64,000 bases of DNA. Origin: Glebionis coronaria. Its lineage: Eukaryota; Streptophyta; Magnoliopsida; Asterales; Asteraceae. Positions 33,694 to 44,302 of the stretch are shown here, piece after piece; positions within the stretch are counted from its first letter, which is position 1, and every line of letters begins with the position of its first letter. The notes below the pieces were generated by a model. The model was given only the letters and a program-made list of their open reading frames with translations, was not told the origin of the DNA and did not search any database. The stretch spans positions 499,252,292 through 499,316,291 of the forward strand of contig CM046882.1 in the NCBI GenBank assembly GCA_025667525.1, read 5' to 3'. The position numbers were made by a program, and so were the translations under genes.

Positions 33694-36548
33694 ATGAATG
33701 TAAGAAATGGCATAGAAGACTTGGTCATCTCAATTTCAAGAACATGAACAAACTAGTCAAGTATAATCTGGTTCATGGTCTTCCTTCCAAATCCTTTGCC
33801 AATGAACATACTTGTGCTGCATGTCTGAAAGGGAAGCAACACAGAGCATCTTGCAAATCAAAGACAAGTATGTCCACCACCAAGCCATTGGAACTACTGC
33901 ATATGGATCTCTTTGGTCCTACTTCTGTGGCAAGCATAATGAAGAAATGGTACTGCCTAGTGATTACTGATGATTTTTCAAGGTTCACATGGACATTCTT
34001 TTTATTTGAGAAGAGTGACACAGCTGATGTACTAATTGGGTTCATCAATCAAATTGAACTATCAAAAAGCATGAAGGTAGTCACCATAAGATCAGACAAT
34101 GGTGGTGAGTTCAGAAATCAGAAACTGGACTCTTTCTGCATAAACAAAGGCATCAAGAGGCAATTCAGCATTGCTAGAACACCTCAACAGAATGGAGTGG
34201 CAGAAAGAAGGAATAGGACACTCATTGAAGCTGCAAGAACTATGCTGTCTGATTCCAAACTTCCAGTTATCTTTTGGGCTGAAGCTGTATCCACTGCTTG
34301 TTATGTACAAAACAGGGCCTTGGTTGTTAAGGCACACAACAAGACCCCTTATCAGCTGTTTAATGGAAGACCTCCCTTAATTGACTTTTTCAGACCTTTT
34401 GGATGTCATGTGATCATCTTGAACACCATTGACAATCTAGGTAAGTTTAGTGAAAAGGGTGATGATGGATACTTTGTGGGTTATTCATTAAACAGCAAGG
34501 GATATAGGGTCTTCAACAAGAAGACAAGCAAAATCACAGAAAATCTTCATGTGAACTTTCTTGAAGACAAACCTGAAGATGTTCAAACAGGTCCTGACTG
34601 GTTCTTTGATATAGAAGTACTTTCAAAGTCTATGAATTATGTACCCGTTGCTTTGCAGAACACTAACATTTCAGGTACTCAAGAAACAACTGGTGCAGAG
34701 AAGTCACCCCTGAGGTACATGAATGTACCCTCATTGTTTCCTATTGAAGCTGATGTTCAAGAAGATAATTCTTCTCTAGGAAAAGAAAAGCCAATCTCAT
34801 CCCCTGCTATGACCGAAGGCAGTGGAATGGCTGAAAACAGTGGAATCCAGGATTCCCCTGCTCGACCAATTGCTTCCTCTTCCACAAAGGATCCTATTGC
34901 TAATGAGGCTAATGATGCAGAAAGAGAATCCCCACTCATTTCATCATCTACACCCATAACTGATGGTCCTATTATATCTAGCAGTGGAAGCAGAATCATC
35001 AAGAGTGGAGGTCCTAGTTACTCAGAGCTTCATTCTGCTCACCAACACCCATCTCTAGGTCATGCTGTCTCATTTGGAAGCTCCTTTGAGGACTTCTTTT
35101 CTAATCAAAATAGCCCCATCAATTCTGATTTGGAAGAAGATGAAACAGAAGTCATCATGCAGCCTACCTACAGAATCAATAAGGATCACCCTATCTCTCA
35201 AATCATTGGTAATCCTGAAGCTCCTAGGCATACAAGGTATACAGCAAAGGAGCACAACTTCATTGCTAACATCACCATGAAGTTCAATCATGACAACATG
35301 CAATGTTGTCTGTTTACTGCATTTTTGTCACAAGAAGAGCCAAAGAAGATTTTTCAGGCTTTAAATGACCCAAGCTGGGTTGAAGCCATGCAAGAGGAGC
35401 TCTTAAAATTTGACATACAAGAGGTTTGGATTCTGGTAGATTGTCCCAAATGGGCAAGGCCTATTGGGACAAAGTGGGTCCTCAGGAACAAAAAGGATGA
35501 AAGGGGAATAGTTGTCAGGAACAAAGCAAGACTAGTGGCACAAGGGTATACTCAGGAAGAAGGAATTGATTATGAAGAGGTATTTGCTCTAGTTGCCAGG
35601 ATTGAGGCCATTAGATTATTCCTTGCTTATGCTTCATTCATGGACTTCACTGTTTTTCAAATGGATGTGAAAAGTGCCTTTATATATGGAACCATTGATG
35701 AAGAAGTCTATGTTATGCAACCTCCAGGGTTTAAAGATCCAGAACATCCTAACAAAGTATACAAGGTAAAAAAGGCTATGTATGGACTTCACCAAGCTCC
35801 CAGAGCCTGGTATGGTACTCTCTCTAAATATCTCTTAGACAATGGATTCAGCAGGGGGAAGATTGATCAGACCCTGTTTACTAAGAAACACAAGGGTGAC
35901 CTTCTGCTAGTACAAGTCTATGTTGATGACATTATTTTTGTATCCACTAACTCTATGCTTAGCAAAGGGTTCGCCAAATTGATGCAGGATAAATTTCAAA
36001 TGAGTGCCATGGGAGAACTAAACTTCTTTTTGGGGTTACAAGTTCAGCAGCGGAAAGATGGGATATTTATCTCACAAGACAAATATGTGGCTGAGATTGT
36101 GAAGAAGTTTGGCATGTCTGATGGAAAGAAGGTGTCCACTCCAATGGACAAGGATCATCCATGGGGTAAGGATGGTCCTGGAAAGCCTATAGATGTCAGG
36201 AATTACAGGTCTATGATTGGGTCTCTTATGTATCTCACTGCTTCAAGACCTGACATCATGTTTGCAGTCTGCTTATGTGCAAGATACCAGGTGTCACCAA
36301 CAGAGTGTCACTTATTTGCTGTGAAAAGGATTTTTAGGTATCTAAAATGTCATACCACCTTAGGACTCTGGTATCCAAAGGAGTCACCATTTGAGCTGAT
36401 AGCCTATTCAGATAGTGATTATGCTGGTGACAACAATGATAGGAAGTCTACAACAGGGGATGCTAATTTTTGGGAAGCATGCTTATATCTTGGCAATGTA
36501 AGAAGCAGACCATCATGGCAACATCCACAACTGAAGCTGAGTATGTAG
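33670..36548 (+). pseudogene. Element 2 integrase and reverse transcriptase
   Basis: A 934-residue open frame from 33744, with its coding sense extending upstream to about 33670. The HHCC domain is HRRLGHLN with CAACLKGK. The integrase core has its D, D and E in [15 protein letters not shown] and NGVAERRNR. The RT has [43 protein letters not shown] and YVDD at residues 726-729, all intact. RNase H begins with YSDSDYAG and is then thrown out of frame by a lost base in the G-run near 36457. Integrase and RT would be functional as domains if the frame were expressed. Confidence 0.9.
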
Positions 36549-36859
36549 CAGCTGCTGCATGCTGTGGTCAAGTTCTTTGGGTGCAAAATCAACTGCTTGA
36601 TTATGGGTATAACTTTCTTAAAACCAAGATATTCATTGACAACAACAGCACCATTTGCATTATAAAGAACCCTGTTTTTCATAGCAAGACTAAACACATT
36701 GAAATTAGACATCACTTTATAAGAGATTTTTTTGAAAAAGGACTAATTGTCCCTGAGAAAATTGATACAGAACTTAATGTTTCTGATCTTTTAACAAAAG
36801 CTTTTGAAGTAGGGAGGTTTCAGTATCTGGTTGCAGGTATTCGAATGGTTACTCCTTAA
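36470..36859 (+). pseudogene. Element 2 RNase H C-terminal part, out of frame
   Basis: Continues RNase H in another frame: [42 protein letters not shown] and the copia C-terminus. Besides the upstream frameshift, a TAA stands in this frame at about 36464, so two independent lesions separate it from the RT. Confidence 0.85.
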
Positions 36860-37966
36860 AATCTGATGTCTATTTTGTCATGTATGATCAGGGTTGTTTC
36901 ACTGCTGTTGTTGTATAACTGTTAGTCCATTTTTCCATCACTTTTATTCCACTGCTTTTTAACACAGATTCCCCTGCTAGGGTTCATTCCCCTGCTAAGA
37001 GAATTTTTCTCTTATGTTGGGTGTGTTCTTTTTACAAAATTGGTTTTATGTGGTTTTAGACTAACAATGCAGAGGTTCATATGGTGCATACTATTCTCAT
37101 TGGTGGATCAGGTATATACTCTATGTTTCAGGGGAGGTTAGGTCACACCTTTAGGACTCAGGGTATCCTTAGGATACTCATATATGATCTTAGATCATAT
37201 CCACTGGTGAGTGAGGGTTCATGGTAATGAGGACCTGCTGCAAAGCTTGTCAGAACTTTGAAACCTTGAGGCACTGTAATGTGTGCTTACATTTCTCTAT
37301 TAAAACAGCTTGCTGTGTAAATACAGATGTGTGGCACACATTGCCAAGACTGACTGACCATAGGTAAGGGACAAGGTAGGGATGGTGACTGGGGTATGCA
37401 TGTTTTCTTGGGTTAACCTGGTGTAGGGGGACTTATGTATTGACTCTTTGTATTGGGACCACTGCTGAATAGAGGAATCTTGAGTCTCTATGTATCTATC
37501 TTGTGTATACAAGTGTGTGCATTAGAGCAGAGCTAGTTAGCATTGGTCTCCCCATGACTAGTCCAATACCCCTAGGAAAGTTTCCCCTGTTGGAGTCTTT
37601 TCATACCCCTGCTTTCACAACATTCCCCTGTTTGACCGTTGACCGACAATACCGTTACCCTGTTCATAGCAGTTGGGCCTGCTTGCACAAATTTTGGTTA
37701 GGGAATATTTTATTGTTTTTAAAAGATATTTAAGGCGCTTTCTTCGCTGATTGGTAATCTTTTCTTTATTATTTCAACTAAATTACTTCTTTATCAAGAT
37801 TTATCTTTGATTTTTTTGCAATTTGAAAATTTCGGTCGAATCAAAGCTCTTCAATTCGCCTATAAAAACTTAATTCCCTTCACCAGCAGGTCCATCTCTC
37901 TCTCTCGACTTAATCCCACCTACCTCTCATCTTTTATAAGCCTTCAAACTATTTTCAAACTTTAAC
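36860..37966 (+). other. Element 2 spacer between pol and the extra ORF
   Basis: Non-coding. Contains CCCCTGCT/CCCCTGTT motifs near 36971, 36989, 37585, 37607 and 37625. A TATA-like TTTTATAAGCC near 37932, just before the extra ORF, might be a promoter or simply UTR; unproven. Confidence 0.5.
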
Positions 37967-40946
37967 ATGACTCTCAAAATTGCTGCCAATCATAACCAAA
38001 TCGCTTTGTTACATGATGAACCAATCGAGTTTGCTGATGTTGTGGCCTTTCTAAAGTCCTCGTACTTTAGAGTGGCCCTCCTCATCAATCCTCGAATATA
38101 TACCTCACACATTCAGCAGTTCTGATCTAAAGCCATGACCAAAACAGTGAATGGAGAGGTTACAATTCAAAGCACTGTTGATGGTCATCCTAAGGTAATT
38201 ACACTTGCCTCCATCAGGGAGACTCTTCTCCTTGATGATGAGGATGGGATAACCAACTTTTCTGAGGCTGAAATTTTTGCAGGTCTTGTTAAACTGGGGT
38301 ACAAACTTTCTAAAAATAAAAAATATAAGTTTGCTAAAGGCCAGTTTGCCCCTCATTGGAAATATTTGATTCATACAATTATGCAATGTTTGTCACCAAA
38401 AACCACTGCTTTTAATGAAGTTGGTAGTGAGATAGCTTCTGCCCTGATCTGCTTTGCAACAGGAAGGAAGTATTGTTTTTCTCAAATGATTTTTAAAGGA
38501 ATGGTTAAAAATGTTTCAAGCACCTCAAAATTTTGTATGTATCCAAGGTTTATAGAACTTCTGCTGAATATGAGTGATCATGGTCCAATTAAACACAAAA
38601 ACTATTTTTCAGCAACCCAACACACCACCAAACTCTTCACCACACTACTTGCACCATCACCCCTGTTTTCTGGCAAAAAACATTCCACTCACTTCAATTA
38701 TGATGGACCAAATCAGACGGGAAGAAGCCAAGAATCAAACAGCCAAACACCAACCTACTGATTCCCCTGCCAAGAACCTACCACCTGCTGATCCACAACA
38801 AGAAAGGCGTTCAAAATCCAGGTTTGCCAGGTCTCCCTTGCCTGGTGAATCTTCACAAGCAGCAGAGAGGAGAGTCTCCAAGAGTTTGGAGCAACCTGAG
38901 GGTTTGGTTGCCACTACTGTCTCATCCTCAAGGGGTGAGCAGGACAGTGACACCATCAATAAGTCCTCTCCCTCACTCCATGATATCCAAAAAGGGGCGA
39001 AATTCCCTTCTAGGATTGAGAGCAGTATGCAACCTTTGACTAATTTGGAATTGACGAAAATGTGTATGAGTCTGAAAAGGCATAATGCACAACTGGTACA
39101 AGATGTCAAAAAGCAAGGCCTGGTTATCACTCACTTGGAAACCAAACTTGCTACTCTTGAGGGGAGGAGAAAGCCCATACTGATTCTTTCAACAGATGAG
39201 GATGCTTCCAAAGGGGAGGAAGTTCCAAATACAGAGGGGTCTACTGAGTACTATTCATATCCTGGTGGGGTACATGGAAAGATAGCAAGTGCTCAGAAAG
39301 GGATGGAGAAAGGAAGTGCTGATAAGGGAAGTGACAAGGGGAGTGCAACCAAAGATATTGCTCAAACATTGCTCACCATGGGCAATCCAGAAGAAGCCCC
39401 TGCTTCAAAAGTTTCCCCTGCCATTGCTGATCCCACTGCTGTAAGTCAATCCCCTGCTAAGAGTATTACTCAAACTTTTGTTAGAAAGAACAGAAAGCAA
39501 CCAGCTCAGAAGGGGATTACAATAAAAGAACCTGCATCTAAAGCAAAACCAGCACCAGCAGTGGATCCAAAAGACAAAGGAAAAGGAATCATGGTGGAAC
39601 AGCCCAAGAGAAAATACAAGCATCTAACTCCTGAACAGCAAAGAGCTCAAGAAGCACATGATGCACAAGTAGCTCTCAGGCTACAACAAGAGGAGATGGA
39701 TATGCAGGACCAAAGAATGCAAAAGATGAGGCCCAAAGATATGCTCAAGCAGGTTAAGATTATGCATAGAGAACTAGATGACAGGGTACCTCATGTTGGA
39801 GAGTTTCTGGATCAATGGGAGAAGGAGTAGATAAATGCTCCGTTGGAAGACAGGTATGAGTTGACTTGCCTTGTTTATAAATATCAAACTGAGTATCTGG
39901 AATAAAGGGCAATTCAAATTCAGAGTGAGAAGTATCTAACTTCAGAGAAAGGGCAACTTGAATACTATAAAGTTCTGCTTAAGAGACATAGAAAGTGGAA
40001 GGATGGTGACTTCAGTGATATGAGTTTTGAAGCCATAAAAAGAGCAGTCAAACCAGTTATAAAATTGTATGATGTGGAGGATTGGATGACTATCAACACT
40101 CCTGAGGAAGCTGAGTATCTTAGGAGACAAAGTGAAATGCTACAGAAAGCTAGAGAATCAAAGAAAAGAAAAGCTGGAGAGACAACTTTGGAAACTACAC
40201 AAGCAGGTGCATCATCCCAAGCAGGTGCATTATCACAAGCAGGGGCACCACATCAAGCAGGTGGAAGTTTTCCAGAAGTACTTGAGAAGTCTGTACTTAA
40301 TGTACAAAGAGCAACAAAGAGACTAAAGAGAATGGAGAAAGTGGGCACAGTTACTAAAGAGTCTCAAAGGCCTTCAAATGATGAGATTGATAAACAGCTA
40401 ATTCTGCAGGAAAGTGATGATATCTCACCTAGTGAACTTAGAAAGAAGTTTGCTATCATAGAGTATGCTGTTTATGAACACAAAGGGAGGACTTGGTGGA
40501 AGCTTACAAGAGCTGACAATACAACACAGACATTTCTACGTCTAGATGTCATGTTTCAAATTTTGGATAGTGAAGACTTAGAAGATCTGTGGAAAATATT
40601 GAAGAAGACGTTTGCTGCAAAACCTCCTACCATGGATGGTGTGGAGAAGGATTGGGTAATCTGGGAGTGCATGCATAGGATGTATGAGCATGAGTTATTT
40701 GATCCCATATTTGATGCAGTGAATAAAGGAGATTTGTTGTATTGGAAGTTGTTTACCAATTCTGGGGTTTATGAGGTAGTGATGGAAGGTGTGAGTGTGT
40801 ACTTGCTCAATCATAGGTATTATCCCTTCTCTCAGGACACCTTGAAGAAACTGGCACAGGCTAACCTAATTGTAGATTCTAAAGAGCCTGTTGCTTATGA
40901 TCTGGTAAGAATGGTTCATAGTCAGATTTGGCCAGAAAGTTTGTAA
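37967..40946 (+). pseudogene. Element 2 extra ORF downstream of pol
   Basis: About 990 codons in origin. The ATG at 37967 opens MTLKIAANHNQIALL. A TGA at 38123-38125 interrupts early, then comes a conserved domain (VDGHPKVITLASIRETLLLD, APHWKYLIHTIMQCLSPKTT, KFCMYPRFIELLL). A one-base change in the A-run near 38675 shifts frame into a long charged region with SPA and PA repeats and a coiled-coil-like end (39600-39830). TAG at 39828-39830 and TAA near 39903 follow, then AIKRAVKPVIKLYDVEDWMT to the end at 40946. In Asteraceae annotations similar proteins are common but their role in the element is unknown. It is not an obvious envelope gene: I see no signal peptide or membrane segment. Confidence 0.75.
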
Positions 40947-41000
40947 GCATCCTCATCAACTAGTATTTATTCAGAAACTTGTCTTTAGGGGAAAGCAAAA

Positions 41001-41014
41001 GTTTAGGGGAGGAT
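41001..41014 (+). promoter_or_regulatory. Element 2 polypurine tract
   Basis: GTTTAGGGGAGGAT directly before the 3' LTR, the usual plus-strand primer. A second purine block, AGGGGAAAGCAAAAG, lies just upstream (40987-41001). Paired tracts are reported for Sireviruses. Confidence 0.75.
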
Positions 41015-41540
41015 TGTTGGGAATAAATCTATGCTTAGTTGTTTCCCCTGCTAGTTGATTATTCGTACCCCTGCTAGAGTAAGTTCCCCCTGCTAAATTA
41101 CAAAGGCAGGGGGATTGGTTCCCCTGCTGAAGTCAAAGGCCCTGCTGTCAAAGATAAACATGGAATAGATTTTTACGCGTTTCAGTTATTATTCCTTAAT
41201 ACTTTCCATAGTTTGTTAGTAGTGATCTTGTACGTGAGTCCTTGTGGCTATAAAAGGACTCACTAGGTTAACATGCAAAGTGTGTCTTTTCTCATTTGTC
41301 TTTCATTATAGTACTTTAAGGTTTTGTAAACCCTAATACCATTTTAGGGTATTCGTATATCTTTGATATATTAAAGTTCAACGTTTCAATCACATTTGTT
41401 CTTGTGCTAAACATTATTTTCCGCATCTTGTTTAGTTACTTTGCTTTGCAAAGTTTCTATAGTGTTAGATTGAATTCTTTCTCTCTATCACAACCCTTAA
41501 ACAAGCTATTAAGGTTTAAGATCTGACTTTGGGATCAACA
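41015..41540 (+). repeat. Element 2, 3' LTR
   Basis: 526 bp, the same length as the 5' LTR. I count seven substitutions and no indels: near position 8 of the LTR, in the third CCCCCTxCT block, in GCGTTTxAGTT, in ATTAAxGTTC, in ATTTTxCGC, in CTTTGxTTTG and in TTTCTxTAG. Confidence 0.95.
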
Positions 41541-41545
41541 CATAT

Positions 41546-42600
41546 GGTCAGGAGCACGCCTAGTCCTCGTAGACTTTCGAATAGTAGCTATATCACTTAT
41601 AGGTTCATCAGTTTCTTGATCATCCTCTTCATGATTGCCAGTGTTTTCAGAAGGATGTATATCTTCATCTTGAATTACTTCAAGATCTTCTATACTCCCA
41701 CTTTCTTCTTGATTCATAAGATTGCTCTCTAGGAATTCAGCATTACGAGCAACAAAAACTTTGTTCTCGGGTGGGTAGTAGAAGGAGTAACCCATCGTTT
41801 CCTTTGGGTAAACTACAAATATACACTTAACAGATCGGGGCTCTAGTTTGTCCAGTTTGATAAGCGTGTCACGCTTAACAAGAGCCTCACATCCCCAGAC
41901 CTTTAAGTAAGACAACTTAGGGGCTTGTCCATACCATACTTCGTATGGAGTCTTTTCAACCTTCTTAGTTGGAACCATATTGAGTATGCGAGCAGCAGAC
42001 TCAAGAGCATAATCCCAAAAGGATTTTGGAAGAGTTGTTTGGGCCATCATGGAATGAACCATATCAAGTAGGGTTCTATTTCTCCTCTCAGACACACCAT
42101 TATGTTGTGGTGTATATGGAGGAGTTCTTTTGGAAGCTATTGCATGTTCCTTAAGATGCTCCAGAAATTCATAACTCATAAATTCACCTCCATGATCCGA
42201 ACGTAGTGCCTTTATGGTTTTACCGAGTTGATTTTCTACTTCCTTTTGAAACACCTTAAATGTTTCAAACACTTCATGTTTATGCTTTATCAAGTAAACA
42301 TAACCATAACGACTAAAGTCGTCAGTGAAAGTGACGAAGTAACTCGCACCTTGTCTTGACACGGTTCTAAATGGACCACATACATCGGTGTGGATTAGTC
42401 CAAGTAGATCTTTAGCCCTCTCCACTTGATGTGAATAAGGTTTACGTGCCATCTTTACAGATAAACATGAAACACACTTGTCAAAGGAATCATCATCGTT
42501 TGACTTAAGAAATCCATCAGATTGTAATTGCTTAATGCGCTTTTTGCTTATGTGGCCAAGGCGACAATGTCATAGCAATGTAGAGTCCAAATTAGATTTA
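41546..42600 (-). pseudogene. Element 1 integrase
   Basis: The frame from 42452 down to the insertion site contains HTDVCGPF, RSDHGGEF and NGVSERRNR (intact D, D, E), then the typical WGCEALVKRDTLIKLDKLEPR extension and an acidic stretch ending RKSTRTRRAPDHMC. Upstream, the zinc-binding HCRLGHISKKRIKQLQ segment is preceded by a TGA (about 42570-42572). The split codon region at CATAT joins the RT half at 29931. Confidence 0.85.
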
Positions 42601-43084
42601 GCCCGTGTGTTGCTTACAACATACATAGAACTATTGTTTGCATTAGAATCACACATATCAATTTCATAAATACCATTACTAAGAATAGCACTAAAATAAA
42701 ACATATTATTTTTAGAAACCGAAATACTTGCATTATTCTCAAAACGATTCACAAAACCATCTTCATACAAACATGAAACTGAGACGATCCCTCTAGAAAT
42801 AGAAGGTGCGTAATGACAATTATTCAACATAACAACTAGTCCACTCGGGAGTAATAATTGAACAACACCAATGGCTTCAACAACTGCACGATGACCATTG
42901 CCTACGTACAGATTCAAAGCTCCTGGCTTCAGCTTCTTACTTATCCTTAGACCCTGAGTAGTATTACAGATGTGAGTACCACAACCAGTGTCATAAACCC
43001 AAGATTTATTAGGAAAAGTAAAGAGTTCTATCGTGAAGACACCTGAAGTGCTAGCTCCTTGAGAGAACTTATTTTTCTTCCATA
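42573..43084 (-). pseudogene. Element 1 protease and gag-pre-integrase region
   Basis: Reads VYDTGCGTHICN near 42975 (aspartic protease), then LKPGALNLYVGNGHRAVVEA, LNNCHYAPSISRGIVSVSCL and NGIYEIDM. The upstream boundary to gag is frameshifted at the zinc knuckle. Confidence 0.8.
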
Positions 43085-43480
43085 ACTTAGTGATATACTC
43101 TGGATCAGTTTATCTTCCAATGACCAATAGCACCGCATTGGTGACAAATGGCATCCTTAGCATGATTGTCTCTTCTTGGTGGAGGGGGAATCTTGGTTCG
43201 GGGAGTAAAGTTAGCTACTTTCTTCCCTTTACCACGATTCTTACCCTTCTCAGCATTAGACGGTTTAGCCTTATTAGGCTTTTGGATCCTTCCTGCCCTA
43301 ATAGCATTAATGGTATTAGCAGTAGCAGGTGCAACCTTCTTTGGCAACGTTTTCTCCTGTAGCTTTAGCATGGCATGCAATTCAGGTATTGTCTTCCCCA
43401 GGCCATGCATATTGTAATCTTGCACGAACCTATCATAGTCCTTGTTCAGTGAGGCTAAAATTAGTCCTTGTTCAGGTATT
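43085..43480 (-). pseudogene. Element 1 gag remnant with broken zinc knuckle
   Basis: Only the C-terminal part remains: ASLNKDYDRFVQDYNMHGLG, a basic linker, then CHQCGAIGHWKIN. The last cysteine codon of the CCHC knuckle is disrupted by a one-base gain (minus strand AACTGATCC near 43103), so a stop follows the asparagine. Everything N-terminal to it is deleted up to the LTR. Confidence 0.8.
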
Positions 43481-43483
43481 GAT

Positions 43484-44297
43484 CTTGAAGCTATAAGGTA
43501 AAGTAACCGTCCTCTAACGATTGCTCACACGACACGTCAAACGAACACACCACGATGCTAGTGGTAACTTCACTTTAATAGATCTTGCAACTTAAAACCC
43601 TAAGATCCAAAACCCTAAGTGGGATTACGTAAGGATCAGTTTTGTAGACGTTACAAGACTCTTATAAAAAATCACCGGAAAACCCTAATTAGGGTTTATA
43701 AGAAATCGAACCACAAGGGAGAACTAAAACCTAGATTTAGAGATCTAAGGTTTAGTTAAAGAGCTTAAGACTTTATAAGAAAACCACTAAGAAGGATTGA
43801 TCTTATAAAGGTTAAACCTTTATGTGTGATTTTAGGTTAAAGGGAAAAATCGTTCGGTTTTGGTGTTGGGGGTGGATCGATCGGACGCAACAAAGCAAAA
43901 GGGAGAGACAAAAATTTAAAAGGTTTAGGATTATATTTATACTAATCCTTGCACCTCCTCAAAATCTTTAAGGCCCAACCCATACTTAAATTAAGTAAGT
44001 AATTACTTAATTAACAAAACCAAAAATCCTTCTAGAAACCCCTAAAGGTATTCGGCCGCCTATAGGGTACCGGGAGGTTCTAGAAGTCGATTTCCTTCCA
44101 AAATTTAAATAACGCACTCGTATTAAATTAACTAAAACCCGTTAATTAATTTAACCATCGTTAATTAAATAAAACGCGAAGTTTTTATTAAACGTTTAAT
44201 TATAAATAATAAAACGTAAATAAACGTGTGTTCTCCGTATTGAGCCCCCGATAGGCTCACGTATTTACCGATGGCTAAACGATCGCATATCTCAACA
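43484..44297 (-). repeat. Element 1, 5' LTR (truncated at its inner end)
   Basis: Aligns with 26592-27413 and ends CTCAACA at 44297. The inner ~120 bp, the primer site and the leader are missing. The junction to gag lies in GTATTGATCTTGAAG, where the LTR copy also has TTGATCTTG, so a short-homology deletion is likely. Confidence 0.8.
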
Positions 44298-44302
44298 AAA
44301 AC

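Larger units (their letters stand above)
29934..41540 (+). mobile_element. Complete copia retrotransposon (element 2), 11.6 kb, Sirevirus-like
   Basis: Two 526-bp LTRs (29934-30459 and 41015-41540), both TGTTG..CAACA, flanked by the 5-bp duplication CATAT (29929-29933 and 41541-41545). The primer site matches initiator tRNA-Met. The order gag, protease, integrase, RT, RNase H is that of copia. A ~3-kb extra ORF lies between pol and the 3' LTR, as in Sirevirus-type elements. I count 7 differences between the LTRs (about 1.3%), so it is recent, yet all ORFs carry stops or frameshifts. It sits in the opposite orientation inside element 1. Confidence 0.95.
26467..44297 (-). mobile_element. Copia LTR retrotransposon (element 1), old, split by element 2
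   Basis: Minus-strand element flanked by AAAAC on both sides (26462-26466 and 44298-44302). Its 3' LTR is 26467-27413 and its 5' LTR survives as 43484-44297. Read on the minus strand, order is LTR, gag remnant with zinc knuckle, protease, integrase, then the 11.6-kb plus-strand element 2, then reverse transcriptase/RNase H. Without element 2 and its duplicated CATAT, it is about 6.2 kb. The primer site, leader and N-terminal gag are deleted. LTR indels and several stops and frameshifts show it is old and inactive. Confidence 0.9.

Noticed and set aside
38735..39130. 131-residue minus-strand ORF
   Set aside because: Shadow of the extra ORF of element 2.
37967..40946. Envelope gene of a retrovirus-like element
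   Set aside because: No signal peptide, no transmembrane helix and no cleavage motif seen.
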